Source of the DNA: Anaerolineales bacterium UBA2232 | GTDB lineage: Bacteria; Chloroflexota; Anaerolineae; UBA2200 | Assembly: GCA_002348045.1 (NCBI GenBank) | Contig: DDYO01000216.1 | Coordinates: 1 to 14,011, forward strand | Direction: 5' to 3' | DNA: 14,011 nt | In this document: positions 1 through 6,669 of the stretch, piece by piece | Position numbering within the stretch: the first letter of the stretch is position 1 | How the letters are laid out: the number at the start of each line of letters is the position of its first letter | Made by a program: the position numbers and the translations under genes | The notes under the pieces: model-generated | The model's input: only the letters and a program-made list of their open reading frames with translations | Told to the model about the DNA's origin: nothing | Database searches by the model: none

Positions 1-240
1 GAGGGAGGGCGGCACACGCCGTTCTTCAAGGGATATCGGCCGCAGTTCTTTGTAGGGACCATGGATGTAACCGGCTCCATCGAGCTGCAAGAGGGTGTGG
101 AGATGGTTATGCCCGGGGACAACACCCAGATGAAGGTGGACCTGATTGTGCCGGTGGCGCTGGAATCTGGTTCGCGATTTGCTATCCGCGAGGGCGGCCG
201 AACCGTCGGCGCTGGCGTCGTCACGAAAATTCTGGATTAG
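1..240 (+). CDS. tuf: Elongation factor Tu, C-terminal part (5' end outside window)
   Basis: EF-Tu is the GTPase that delivers aminoacyl-tRNA to the ribosomal A site. Only the last 79 residues are present, beginning [16 protein letters not shown] and ending VVTKILD before a TAG stop. This is beta-barrel domain 3, which contacts the tRNA T-stem and EF-Ts. Recognisable family sequence includes GGRHTPF, YRPQFF, the MPGDN turn and [13 protein letters not shown]. No GTPase domain can be seen because the gene starts before base 1. The frame is open without interruption. It is the first visible gene of a translation operon, with rpmG 41 bp downstream. The identity is near certain; which tuf copy it is cannot be told. 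Confidence 0.97.
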   Translation, partial: EGGRHTPFFKGYRPQFFVGTMDVTGSIELQEGVEMVMPGDNTQMKVDLIVPVALESGSRFAIREGGRTVGAGVVTKILD

Positions 241-245
241 AAAGG

Positions 246-269
246 CACCTGGCACCGTACGCCCAGGTG
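246..269 (+). other. Small hairpin in the tuf-rpmG spacer
   Basis: CACCTGG (246-252) and CCAGGTG (263-269) are perfect inverted copies around a 10-base loop, directly after the tuf stop. No T-run follows, so it is not a classical intrinsic terminator. It could be an mRNA processing or 3'-protecting structure that separates tuf expression from the downstream genes. The pairing is seen; the role is inferred. Confidence 0.4.
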
Positions 270-281
270 TAAGGGACTAGC

Positions 282-446
282 ATGGCAAAGAAAGAGAACC
301 GCGTCGTGGTCACGATGGCCTGCACCGACTGCAAGGAGCGTAACTACACCACAAGCAAGAACCGCAGGAACGATACCCAGCGGCTCGAGTTCCCAAAGTA
401 TTGCCGAAGGTGCCGCAAGCACACTTTGCATCGTGAGGCCAAGTAG
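282..446 (+). CDS. rpmG: 50S ribosomal protein L33, zinc-binding (C+) form
   Basis: Small protein of the large ribosomal subunit, sitting near the E site. The 54-residue product has the normal family length, starting [17 protein letters not shown]. Two Cys pairs, C-x2-C near residue 14 (CTDC) and near residue 43 (CRRC), form the zinc ribbon of the C+ paralogue type; C- forms lack them. The ATG at 282 is preceded by AAGGG at 271-275, six bases away, so the start is well supported. It lies between tuf and tRNA-Trp, an arrangement common where tuf, rpmG, trnW and secE are clustered. No oddities. Confidence 0.96.
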   Translation: MAKKENRVVVTMACTDCKERNYTTSKNRRNDTQRLEFPKYCRRCRKHTLHREAK

Positions 447-457
447 GCACCGTTAGT

Positions 458-530
<73 letters not shown>

Positions 531-614
531 TACCTGTTTGAGAGCGAGACACCGTGTCGTCTCAAATCCACGGCACGGTTTTTCGCGATGTCTGATAAGG
601 AACCGGAGCTGTAT

Positions 615-824
615 ATGAGGAATATCCTGGCGAGAATCACCCGTTACATACGAGAAGTTCGGGCCGAGATACGCAAGGTGACCTGGCCAACCCGTGAGGA
701 TGTGATGCGAATGACCACCGTTGTCGTGGTCGTCCTGATCATATCTAGCGTTTTCTTGGCGATGGTCGACTATGGGTTCTCCAGGATCATGCAGTTCATC
801 ATCGGCCTCGGAAGCGTTCAGTAG
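615..824 (+). CDS. secE: Preprotein translocase subunit SecE
   Basis: SecE is the small essential subunit that clamps the SecY channel in the inner membrane. From ATG 615 the product has 69 residues: an amphipathic N-terminal helix, the conserved cytoplasmic signature around residues 16-25 (RAEIRKVTWP), and one membrane segment at about 34-51 (VVVVVLIISSVFLAM). This is the typical single-span bacterial form. ATG 615 is chosen because GGAG (605-608) lies six bases upstream. An in-frame ATG at 588 would add nine residues (MSDKEPELY) but has no clear ribosome binding site. The frame is open even further upstream into the tRNA, which cannot be coding. nusG begins directly at the stop codon. Confidence 0.93.
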   Translation: MRNILARITRYIREVRAEIRKVTWPTREDVMRMTTVVVVVLIISSVFLAMVDYGFSRIMQFIIGLGSVQ

Positions 825-1523
825 TTGAGCGAGATGAAGGATCAGGAAGTCGTAAATCCGGAATTGGAGCAGCCTGTCAGCGTAGCAGGGCCTCTGGAAG
901 CAGATTCAGGGATGCCAGAAGGTCCGATCGCTGAATCTGTCGTCGACCCTGGACCAGACGACCCATCCGCAGAAGCGGACAGTATTCCCCACGAAGATCG
1001 AGCCTGGTTTGTTTTGCACAGTTATTCGGGCTATGAGAACAAGGTAAAGCGGAACCTGGAACATCGCATCGAGTCCATGAACATGCAGGACCGGATATTC
1101 CAGGTCATTGTCCCTACCGAGGAAGAGATCGAGATCAAAGAGGGGCATCGCCGCCGTCTCAAACGACGGATCTTTCCAGGGTATGTTCTCGTGCAGATGG
1201 TCATGGATGACGAGTCGTGGTCGGTGGTTCGAAACACCCCCGGAGTCACTGGATTCGTGAGTTCCGGAAGTGGTAGCAAACCCACCCCCCTACGCGCAGC
1301 CGAAATGGACAAGATCTTTGCGCGCATGCAGATGGAAGCGCCCAAGATCAAGGTGAGCTTCCGGGAGGGACAGAGCGTTCGCATCCTGGACGGTCCATTT
1401 GCCGACTTTGTGGGTACCGTTGAAGAGATGAACTTGGACAAGGGCAAGGTGCGAGTGATGGTGTCATTCTTTGGCCGCGAGACACCCGTTGAGCTCGACT
1501 TTATGCAGGTCCAGAAGCAATAG
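825..1523 (+). CDS. nusG: Transcription termination/antitermination protein NusG, with acidic N-terminal extension
   Basis: NusG binds the RNA polymerase clamp, modulates pausing and termination, and links transcription to ribosomes. The 232-residue product has a NGN domain at about 60-165 (starting WFVLHSYSGYENKV, with RRIFPGYVLVQM and NTPGVTGFVSSG) and a KOW domain at about 178-230 (FREGQSVRILDGPFADFVGTVEE). Residues 1-59 are an acidic, Pro-rich, probably disordered extension absent from the roughly 180-residue E. coli protein. The start is TTG 825, which abuts the secE TAG, with only a weak GGAAG at 810-814. ATG 834 is an alternative start three codons in. Translational coupling to secE is likely. 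Function is certain; the exact start is not. Confidence 0.95.
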   Translation: MSEMKDQEVVNPELEQPVSVAGPLEADSGMPEGPIAESVVDPGPDDPSAEADSIPHEDRAWFVLHSYSGYENKVKRNLEHRIESMNMQDRIFQVIVPTEEEIEIKEGHRRRLKRRIFPGYVLVQMVMDDESWSVVRNTPGVTGFVSSGSGSKPTPLRAAEMDKIFARMQMEAPKIKVSFREGQSVRILDGPFADFVGTVEEMNLDKGKVRVMVSFFGRETPVELDFMQVQKQ

Positions 1524-1553
1524 CCTTAGAGAGTTCCGTCGTTAGGAGGACGT

Positions 1554-1982
1554 GTGGCCAAGCAAGTAAAAGCGATTATCAAGCTTCAGATAGATGCTGG
1601 CAAAGCTAATCCGGCACCTCCTGTTGGCCCAGCCCTGGGGCAGCACGGAGTCAACATTATGCAGTTCGTGAAGGAGTACAACGCACGGACAGCTACCATG
1701 GCGGGTTCGGTGATTCCAGTCGAGATTACAGTTTATGCTGACCGGTCTTTCACGTTCGTGACCAAGACCTCCCCTGCCTACGACCTGATCAAGAAGGCCG
1801 CTGGGATCGATAAGGGCTCCGCAGAGCCCCACCGGGTCAAGGTTGGCAAGATCACACGTCAGCAGCTGCGGGATATCGCTACGCTCAAGATGAAGGACCT
1901 CAACGCCATCGATGTGGAGGGCGCCGAGCGAGTCATCGAGGGCACCGCTCGCAGCATGGGTGTGGAGATTGTCGCTGGTTAG
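1554..1982 (+). CDS. rplK: 50S ribosomal protein L11
   Basis: L11 binds the GTPase-associated centre of 23S rRNA and takes part in factor binding. The 142-residue product is standard length. The N-terminal domain carries the Pro-rich stretch [20 protein letters not shown] (19-38), and the C-terminal rRNA-binding domain carries [15 protein letters not shown]. The start is GTG 1554, preceded by AGGAGGA at 1544-1550, three bases away; the spacing is tight but the site is strong. It follows nusG by 30 bp and precedes rplA, the conserved rplK-rplA pairing. Confidence 0.97.
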   Translation: MAKQVKAIIKLQIDAGKANPAPPVGPALGQHGVNIMQFVKEYNARTATMAGSVIPVEITVYADRSFTFVTKTSPAYDLIKKAAGIDKGSAEPHRVKVGKITRQQLRDIATLKMKDLNAIDVEGAERVIEGTARSMGVEIVAG

Positions 1983-2015
1983 CGCCAAGTAACGGGGTTA
2001 GAAACGCCGCAGACA

Positions 2016-2043
2016 GTGGGAGGGCGTGGCCCGCTAGTACCAC
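2016..2043 (+). promoter_or_regulatory. Probable L1-binding translational operator before rplA
   Basis: The spacer between rplK and rplA contains GTGG (2016-2019) pairing with CCAC (2040-2043), and an inner GGGC (2022-2025)/GCCC (2029-2032) hairpin, separated by an asymmetric internal loop whose right side is GCTAGTA. The rplA Shine-Dalgarno AAGGAGG follows at once (2044-2050). L1 is known to repress its own mRNA by binding a structure that imitates its 23S rRNA site, and in many bacteria a GUGG...CCAC element of this kind lies between the L11 and L1 genes. The fold is seen; the assignment is from memory of that family of sites. Confidence 0.65.
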
Positions 2044-2054
2044 AAGGAGGAACT

Positions 2055-2768
2055 ATGGCAAGTCACGGAAAGAAGTATAAGGAAGCAACCCAGCTGGTGG
2101 ATCCGAACAAAGCCTACCCGGTCGGTGAGGCCATCGAACTGGTCAAGAAGGGCGCCTACGCCAAGTTTGAAGCCAGCATTGACCTGCATATCAGGACAAG
2201 GCTCGACCCGCGCCAGGCTGATCAACAGCTACGTGGTACGGTGCTGCTTCCCAGTGGATCAGGAAAGACCGTCCGCGTCGCGGTTTTTGCCGAGGGCGAG
2301 GCCGCCATTGCGGCCACTGAGGCCGGCGCAGACCATGTGGGCAGCGATGATCTGGTGACCAAGATCCAGGGTGGATGGTTCGATTTTGACCTCGCCATTG
2401 CCACGCCACAGATGATGGGCAAGGTGGGCAGGCTCGGCAAGATTCTCGGCCCTCGGGGTCTGATGCCCAACCCCAAGACTGGGACGGTGGTAACACCCGA
2501 CAACATCGCCCGAGCCATCGCGGAGGCCAGGCAGGGGCGCGTTGAGTATCGCCTCGACAAGACCGCCAATATCCACCTGGCTATTGGCAAGGCTGGCTTT
2601 ACCGATGAGCAGCTCATGACCAACCTGGCAGCCGTCATGGAGGCAGTTGTTCGCGCCAAGCCGAGCGGCGTTAAGGGAGTTTACATCAGGAACATCACCC
2701 TGGCACCCACCATGGGTCCGGGTGTCAAGCTTGACCTGAACGAGGCAATGTCGCTCAAGGCTGCGTAG
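2055..2768 (+). CDS. rplA: 50S ribosomal protein L1
   Basis: L1 forms the mobile stalk that guides deacylated tRNA out of the E site, and it is also a translational repressor of its own operon. The 237-residue product matches the family length. Signatures are the N-terminal SHGKKYKEA stretch, the RTRLDPRQADQQLRG region, and the highly conserved GPRGLMPNPKTGTV in the second domain. The start is ATG 2055, with AAGGAGG at 2044-2050 four bases upstream. The reading frame is open further upstream to a possible GTG/ATG near 2016, but that stretch is the hairpin and ribosome binding site. No truncation or odd residues were noticed. Confidence 0.97.
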   Translation: MASHGKKYKEATQLVDPNKAYPVGEAIELVKKGAYAKFEASIDLHIRTRLDPRQADQQLRGTVLLPSGSGKTVRVAVFAEGEAAIAATEAGADHVGSDDLVTKIQGGWFDFDLAIATPQMMGKVGRLGKILGPRGLMPNPKTGTVVTPDNIARAIAEARQGRVEYRLDKTANIHLAIGKAGFTDEQLMTNLAAVMEAVVRAKPSGVKGVYIRNITLAPTMGPGVKLDLNEAMSLKAA

Positions 2769-2789
2769 CCCAAAGAAACCAGTTTCTCG

Positions 2790-2845
2790 CCAGAGACAGC
2801 AGGTGCGCTCAGCGCTTAATGCCAATCGCCTGCCGAGGCAAAGCA
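2790..2845 (+). ncRNA. Ribosomal protein L10 leader (rplJ-rplL autoregulatory RNA)
   Basis: The 183-base gap between rplA and rplJ carries the hallmarks of the L10 leader: CCAGAGACAGCAGG, then a small GCGC-TCA-GCGC hairpin (2805-2815), a TTAATGCCAAT segment, and CGCCTGCCGAGGC. GCAGG (2799-2803) pairs with CCTGC (2829-2833). The GCCGAGG piece beside the helix is the conserved element thought to form a kink-turn mimicking the L10 site on 23S rRNA. Binding of the L10(L12)4 complex would favour the downstream terminator, so excess L10/L12 shuts off rplJL. Motif recognition is from memory of the Rfam family and was not run. Confidence 0.8.
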
Positions 2846-2874
2846 TATCCGGGGTGTGTTCACGATCCTCCGGT

Positions 2875-2909
2875 AAAGCCTTTGTGTCGGCCGGCACAAA
2901 GGCTTTTCT
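2875..2909 (+). terminator. Intrinsic attenuator of the rplJ leader
   Basis: AAAGCCTTTGTG (2875-2886) pairs perfectly with CACAAAGGCTTT (2895-2906), 12 bp with an eight-base loop, and TTTTCT follows. This is a Rho-independent terminator lying 43 bases before the rplJ start and after the L10 leader, with no gene ending between them. It is therefore best read as a regulated attenuator rather than the end of the upstream unit. Confidence 0.85.
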
Positions 2910-2951
2910 ATTGCGGTTCATTGGAGACCATTTGGAGGGAGGTGAGGAGGA

Positions 2952-3485
2952 TTGCCAGTAACTAGGGAAAGGAAGGAAGAGCAGGTTCAGGAGTTGCGTG
3001 GCCTATTCGAGAGCAGTGAGGCGGTCATCGTCATGGAGTACCGCGGCTTGTCGGCGATGAAGATGGCTGACCTGCGCAACAGACTGCGCCCGCTGAATAC
3101 CAGGGTTGTGGTGGCCAAGAACACCCTTGCCCTGCGAACCCTTACCGAGCTGGGCATGCCCCAACCGGAAGAAATCCTGACGGGGACGTCGCTCTTTGGC
3201 TTCTGTCGAGGCGAAATCGCCCAGTCTGTAAGCACGTTTACCGCCTTTGCTCGAGAGAACGAGTTTCTCAAGTTCAAAGGAGCTATGGTTGGACACAGCG
3301 TGCTCGGCCCTCAGCAGGCGGTTGCGCTGCGGGAGCTGCCACCGACCAGTGTTGTGCGTGCTCAGTTGGTGGGCGCACTGCAGGCCCCGGCATCGGGCCT
3401 CGTGAACCTGCTCGACGGCGCACTGCAGAGCATCTTGCACGTCTTGCGCGCTCGCACGGAGCAGCTGGAAGAGGCTGCTGCCTAG
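2952..3485 (+). CDS. rplJ: 50S ribosomal protein L10
   Basis: L10 anchors the L7/L12 dimers to the base of the ribosomal stalk on 23S rRNA. The 177-residue product has the N-terminal globular RNA-binding domain (EYRGLSAMKMADLRNRLR near 30-47; VVVAKNTLALRTL near 52-64) and the C-terminal helix that binds L12 dimers (LNLLDGALQSILHVLRAR-like region near 150-170). No ATG exists near the N-terminus. TTG 2952 gives the family-typical PVTRERKEEQVQEL start and is preceded by GGAGGGAGG at 2934-2942 and GAGGAGG at 2944-2950. Expression is probably controlled by the leader and attenuator immediately upstream. Confidence 0.96.
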   Translation: MPVTRERKEEQVQELRGLFESSEAVIVMEYRGLSAMKMADLRNRLRPLNTRVVVAKNTLALRTLTELGMPQPEEILTGTSLFGFCRGEIAQSVSTFTAFARENEFLKFKGAMVGHSVLGPQQAVALRELPPTSVVRAQLVGALQAPASGLVNLLDGALQSILHVLRARTEQLEEAAA

Positions 3486-3555
3486 CTAACTGCTGGCCAC
3501 CAGTACGACTGAATCCGAATCTTACGTATGCTATTCGCCTGGGAGGTGTATGGTT

Positions 3556-3945
3556 ATGGAAATCGTCGAGATCGTTGAAGCAATCGAGAAGTTGAGCGTC
3601 GTTCAGCTCGTAGAGCTCAAGAAGACACTGGAGGACCGCTGGGGAGTGACCGCCGCGGCGCCGGTCATGATGGCAGCCGCTGCTGCAGCAGGTGGCGCTT
3701 CGGCTGCTGCTGAAGCCGTTGAGGAGGAAGAGCAGACCGAGTTCGAGGTCATCCTCAAGGAAATCGGCCCGGAGAAGATCAAGGTCATCAAGGCCGTGCG
3801 CGAGATCACCAACCTTGGCCTAAAAGAATCCAAGGACTTGGTGGAGAGCGCTCCGGCCAGTGTCGTCAAGGGCGTGAGCAAGGACGAGTCCGCGCAGGCG
3901 CGAGCCAAGCTTGCTGAAGCTGGCGCCGTTGTCGAGGTAAAGTAA
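3556..3945 (+). CDS. rplL: 50S ribosomal protein L7/L12
   Basis: The multi-copy stalk protein that recruits and activates the translational GTPases. From ATG 3556 it has 129 residues: an N-terminal dimerisation helix pair (about 1-35), a long Ala/Gly hinge ([20 protein letters not shown], about 40-62), and the C-terminal factor-binding domain ([22 protein letters not shown], then [13 protein letters not shown]). ATG 3556 is preferred because GGGAGGTG (3541-3548) ends seven bases upstream. ATG 3550, two codons earlier, is too close to that site but cannot be excluded. It is the last gene of the operon; a strong hairpin follows and rpoB is not next, unlike in many bacteria. Confidence 0.96.
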   Translation: MEIVEIVEAIEKLSVVQLVELKKTLEDRWGVTAAAPVMMAAAAAAGGASAAAEAVEEEEQTEFEVILKEIGPEKIKVIKAVREITNLGLKESKDLVESAPASVVKGVSKDESAQARAKLAEAGAVVEVK

Positions 3946-3949
3946 CAAC

Positions 3950-3989
3950 ATCAAGAGTCCCAGCAGGGAACCCTGCTGGGACTCTTGAT
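3950..3989. terminator. Perfect 19-bp hairpin between convergent genes
   Basis: Bases 3950-3968 are the exact reverse complement of 3971-3989 (core AGTCCCAGCAGGG...CCCTGCTGGGACT) with only AA between. It lies 5 bp after the rplL stop and 9 bp from the stop of the minus-strand gene. On the + strand no T-run follows (ACCGCGCGG). On the minus strand the sequence beyond is only loosely T-rich (GTTGTTACTTTAC). It is probably a bidirectional terminator or 3'-end stabiliser for both genes. Confidence 0.75.
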
Positions 3990-3998
3990 ACCGCGCGG

Positions 3999-4940
3999 TT
4001 ACCTCATGAGCCTGGAGTTCTTGGCCAGCTGACTAAAGGCCCTCAGCGAGAGAGCGACCAGCACAGCTCCTGATCCGATAAACAGCGCACCCCGCAATGG
4101 ACGTGGCACGAATTGCAGGGTCAGGTACCATACGAACTCGGGAAAATGCTGCACGCGGTATAGGTGAGTGAGGATATAGGCAATGCCAAGGCTCACCCAG
4201 ATACCACCCAGCACTAGAACCACTAGGAACTTGGCCATGCGTCGGTTCGACTGGGCCAGTTGCATCATCCACGGCTGGGTCACTGGCAGTGGCGTGAACA
4301 ACTCCAACACGGGCATCTGATCGCTCCCCGTTGAAACTTGAGCCAGCTCCTCGGTCTGAAGAACAGCCTGAGTCAGTCTGGGCTGTTGCCAATCACGACT
4401 TGCCTCTTCCTCACTTAGCACGTAGCCCACAGCATCCGTCAGGCTCCGCGCGATAGGAAAATCGTGCGAGTCGGGGCTGTGGCCCTCATAGAGATCAGCA
4501 ATCGTCCTCGCTCCCAGGATCAGAATAGGCCTGCAGCCCACCTGCTGCGCCAGCGCAACATCGGCGGGCTCACAGCACAGCACGTAGCACTCGTTTAGCC
4601 GCAGGTCAAGCTGAGCTGATGCAGCATACAGGAAGCCTGGCTGGGGACCCCAACAAGTGCATGAATCTCCAGGGCTGTGGGGACAGCGGAGCAGAGCATC
4701 GATCTTGAGGCCCTCTTGGCGCAGCCCGTCCAAGCATGTGCTGAGATCCATCCTCTGAGTGCCCGCGCCGACATCGCTTGCCCTCGCGCCCGCATCCAGC
4801 ACCACGGTGAGAATCTTTAACCCACCGAGACCGCCCATGGCGTCGATCGTGGCCTGTGCTGGGCTTGTACCTGGTCCCGATTCCGTGGCACTGCCTTGGA
4901 CCTGGCACAAGCAGTCAATTGTGACAAAGACCGCCTTCAC
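3999..4940 (-). CDS. Membrane-anchored GmhB/HisB-like HAD protein, probably catalytically dead
   Basis: The N-terminal ~145 residues resemble class III HAD phosphatases (GmhB, HisB-N), which hydrolyse sugar or histidinol phosphates. Residues 2-11 (KAVFVTIDCL) align by eye with the AIFLDRDGT strand, but the nucleophile Asp is Thr7 while Asp9 is kept. The NQSG-type motif reads VLDAGARA (47-54). The zinc loop is intact: Cys86, His88, Cys94, Cys96 in CPHSPGDSCTC. The RKPxPG after it is WGPQPG. The VGDxxxD motif is LCCEPAD (121-127), with the first Asp lost. After an unassigned middle, two membrane segments lie at about 237-260 and 284-303, making 313 residues. The start is GTG 4940 with AGGAG seven bases upstream, which gives the correct HAD N-terminus; longer starts add non-family sequence. 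It is convergent with rplL. Its function is unknown: it could be a sensor or scaffold rather than an enzyme. The fold call is moderately sure, and loss of activity is inferred. Confidence 0.8.
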   Translation of the reverse strand: MKAVFVTIDCLCQVQGSATESGPGTSPAQATIDAMGGLGGLKILTVVLDAGARASDVGAGTQRMDLSTCLDGLRQEGLKIDALLRCPHSPGDSCTCWGPQPGFLYAASAQLDLRLNECYVLCCEPADVALAQQVGCRPILILGARTIADLYEGHSPDSHDFPIARSLTDAVGYVLSEEEASRDWQQPRLTQAVLQTEELAQVSTGSDQMPVLELFTPLPVTQPWMMQLAQSNRRMAKFLVVLVLGGIWVSLGIAYILTHLYRVQHFPEFVWYLTLQFVPRPLRGALFIGSGAVLVALSLRAFSQLAKNSRLMR

Positions 4941-5033
4941 TCGATTACTCCTGTTCCCCTTGCCGCAGCAGCGTGCCCATGGCCATGACCACAGCTTGCC
5001 CGCCACCAACAGGTGCGTGCTTCTAACTACCTC

Positions 5034-5042
5034 ATTGTACCA
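5034..5042 (-). promoter_or_regulatory. Possible extended -10 promoter for the HAD-like gene
   Basis: Reading the minus strand, TGG followed by TACAAT forms an extended -10 element, about 95 bases before the GTG start at 4940. No good -35 box is seen at the usual distance. It is weak support, but this is the best candidate in the spacer between this gene and the divergent endonuclease V gene. Confidence 0.35.
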
Positions 5043-5132
5043 CAACAGCCTCTCAACGCCCAGTCGTAGAATTCGATGGGTTTGGGCCTTTGGGGGCAGA
5101 AGGGCGTACACGAGTCCTTTGCCGAGTCGTGT

Positions 5133-5161
5133 TTGACGACCCTGCTGCTCTGGGATATACT
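5133..5161 (+). promoter_or_regulatory. Strong sigma-70-type promoter for the nfi-sir2-spoIID/amidase genes
   Basis: TTGACG (5133-5138) and TATACT (5156-5161) are separated by exactly 17 bases, a near-consensus housekeeping promoter. Transcription would start near 5168, giving a short leader before the GGGGAGG ribosome binding site at 5179-5185. This also argues that the open frame upstream of 5190 is not translated. Confidence 0.75.
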
Positions 5162-5189
5162 TGATCTACAGTTGACCTGGGGAGGTGAA

Positions 5190-5882
5190 TTGCTCGCCCT
5201 GGATCTCCATGCCTGGGACCTTACGCCCAAGGAAGCCTTCGCGGTTCAGCGGCTACTCTGCACCCGAGTCTCGTCAGCCAACCATGTGTCGAGGGTACAG
5301 ACCGTCGCGGGAGTTGACATCAGCGTCAAGGCGGGGACCGCGCGAGCTGCCATTGCCGTTCTCAGTTTGCCGGACCTGGAGTTACAGTCGGCTGTCACTG
5401 CTGATGCTCCGATCACATTTCCCTACATACCCGGCTTGCTGGCGTTCAGGGAGGTGCCGGCCATCCTACGCGCTGTTGAGAACCTGCGGGACGTTCCCGA
5501 TGTGTTTCTCGTGGACGGGCACGGCCTTGCGCATCCACGGAGCTTGGGACTGGCATCCCATCTCGGGCTGATCCTGGACCATCCGACGGTCGGATGCGCC
5601 AAGTCTCTCCTGGTTGGCTCCCACGCGACCCTTGGTGACGGGCGTGGAGATAGGGCAGATCTTGTCGTAGATGGGCAGGTTGTTGGAGCAGCTGTTCGCA
5701 CCCGAGTCGGTGTACGGCCAGTGTACGTGTCTGTGGGACACAATATAGACCTGGCGACGGCAGTCGAGTTGATCCTGCGCTGCTGCCAACGCTGGCGTCT
5801 TCCCGAACCTATCCGCTGGGCGCACCGGATCGCTGGCGAAAGCCTTTCGCCGGTCCAACCCTATCATTCGCTTTGGTCTTGA
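5190..5882 (+). CDS. nfi: Endonuclease V (deoxyinosine-specific endonuclease)
   Basis: Endonuclease V cuts the second phosphodiester bond 3' of deoxyinosine and other deaminated bases, starting alternative excision repair; some homologues act on inosine in RNA. From TTG 5190 the product has 230 residues, the family norm. All active-site elements are visible: Asp43 in VAGVDIS, the PYIP wedge at 78-81, Glu88 in LAFREVP, Asp109 in LVDGHG, and His184 in VSVGHNIDL, plus the conserved HPRSLGLASHLG and CAKSLLVG. TTG 5190 has GGGGAGG four bases upstream and sits after a strong promoter; the open frame back to 5076 includes the promoter itself. The Sir2 gene starts 13 bp after the stop, so the two are probably co-transcribed. 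Nothing suggests inactivation. Confidence 0.95.
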   Translation: MLALDLHAWDLTPKEAFAVQRLLCTRVSSANHVSRVQTVAGVDISVKAGTARAAIAVLSLPDLELQSAVTADAPITFPYIPGLLAFREVPAILRAVENLRDVPDVFLVDGHGLAHPRSLGLASHLGLILDHPTVGCAKSLLVGSHATLGDGRGDRADLVVDGQVVGAAVRTRVGVRPVYVSVGHNIDLATAVELILRCCQRWRLPEPIRWAHRIAGESLSPVQPYHSLWS

Positions 5883-5895
5883 AGGGAAACACTGT

Positions 5896-6669
5896 ATGTC
5901 AGAGATGCAGGGTATTCGACGAGCTGCTGAAATCCTTTCGAACGCTCGCCACTGTGTGGTGTTCAGTGGAGCGGGTTGCAGCACCCCATCTGGCATACCG
6001 GATTTTCGCAGTACAGGCTCAGGGATTTGGACCACCGTCGATCCTATGGAGGTCGGGTCGATCAATGCCTTTCGGCGCAACCCGAAGGCCTTCTATGAGT
6101 GGTTCCGACCGCGCGTGGAACAGATGGAGCGGGCGGAGCCCAACACCTGCCACTATGCACTGGCCGCGCTGCAGCGACAAGGGGCACTCGAGGCGATCAT
6201 AACGCAGAACATTGATGATCTGCACCAGCGTGCAGGTTCAGAGGACGTGATTCCATTGCATGGGAGCATCCATCATAGCATCTGCACTCAGTGTCTCCAC
6301 AGGGTGGGCAGGCCCGAAGCCTGGGCATGGCTGTACGATGACCAGAACTTGCCCCAGTGTTCGTTGTGTTCGGCACCGATGAAGCCGGACGTGGTGCTAT
6401 TCGGAGAGCAGTTGGACGCCAGAGTATGGCTGCAGGCCAGAACTGAAGCCGAGCGGTGTGACGTGATGACGGTGGTCGGCTCGTCTCTGCAAGTGTACCC
6501 TGCGGCGGAGCTGCCGTCGCTCGCTTTGGGAAACGGAGCCAGCCTGATCATCGTCAATCTCTCGGAAACCCACCTTGATCGCCATGCAGACGTGGTCTTG
6601 CATCAGGATGTGAGCGTGGCTTTGCCAGCCATCCTCCAGGCAGTCAACGATCAGAGAGGCGCCCAGTGA
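5896..6669 (+). CDS. Sir2-family NAD-dependent protein deacylase
   Basis: Sirtuins remove acetyl or longer acyl groups from lysines, consuming NAD and releasing nicotinamide and O-acyl-ADP-ribose. The 257-residue product is a compact bacterial form. It shows the NAD-binding GAGCSTPSGIPDFRS (25-39), TQNIDDLHQRAG (103-114), the catalytic His122 in PLHGS, a zinc ribbon of Cys130/133 and Cys155/158, VLFGEQL (167-173), VVGSSLQVYPAAELP (193-207), and NLSET near the C-terminus. The start is ATG 5896, with AAGGGA (5882-5887) eight bases upstream. The stop overlaps the next gene's ATG by one base. Target proteins cannot be inferred from the sequence. The Tyr/Arg pair that marks CobB-type desuccinylases was not clearly seen, so a general deacetylase is the safest reading. 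Confidence 0.95.
   Translation: MSEMQGIRRAAEILSNARHCVVFSGAGCSTPSGIPDFRSTGSGIWTTVDPMEVGSINAFRRNPKAFYEWFRPRVEQMERAEPNTCHYALAALQRQGALEAIITQNIDDLHQRAGSEDVIPLHGSIHHSICTQCLHRVGRPEAWAWLYDDQNLPQCSLCSAPMKPDVVLFGEQLDARVWLQARTEAERCDVMTVVGSSLQVYPAAELPSLALGNGASLIIVNLSETHLDRHADVVLHQDVSVALPAILQAVNDQRGAQ

Noticed and set aside
2016..2054. N-terminal extension of L1
   Set aside because: It overlaps the L1 hairpin and the AAGGAGG site; the family start fits ATG 2055.
2259..2921. 220-residue minus-strand open frame
   Set aside because: It is antisense to rplA and the L10 leader, has no family resemblance, and is a frame shadow of GC-rich coding sequence.
4941..5111. Longer start for the HAD-like gene
   Set aside because: It adds residues unrelated to the fold, overlaps the likely promoter, and a well-placed AGGAG precedes GTG 4940.
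5076..5189. Longer start for endonuclease V
   Set aside because: It contains the -35/-10 promoter and the ribosome binding site for TTG 5190; the family length fits 230 residues.
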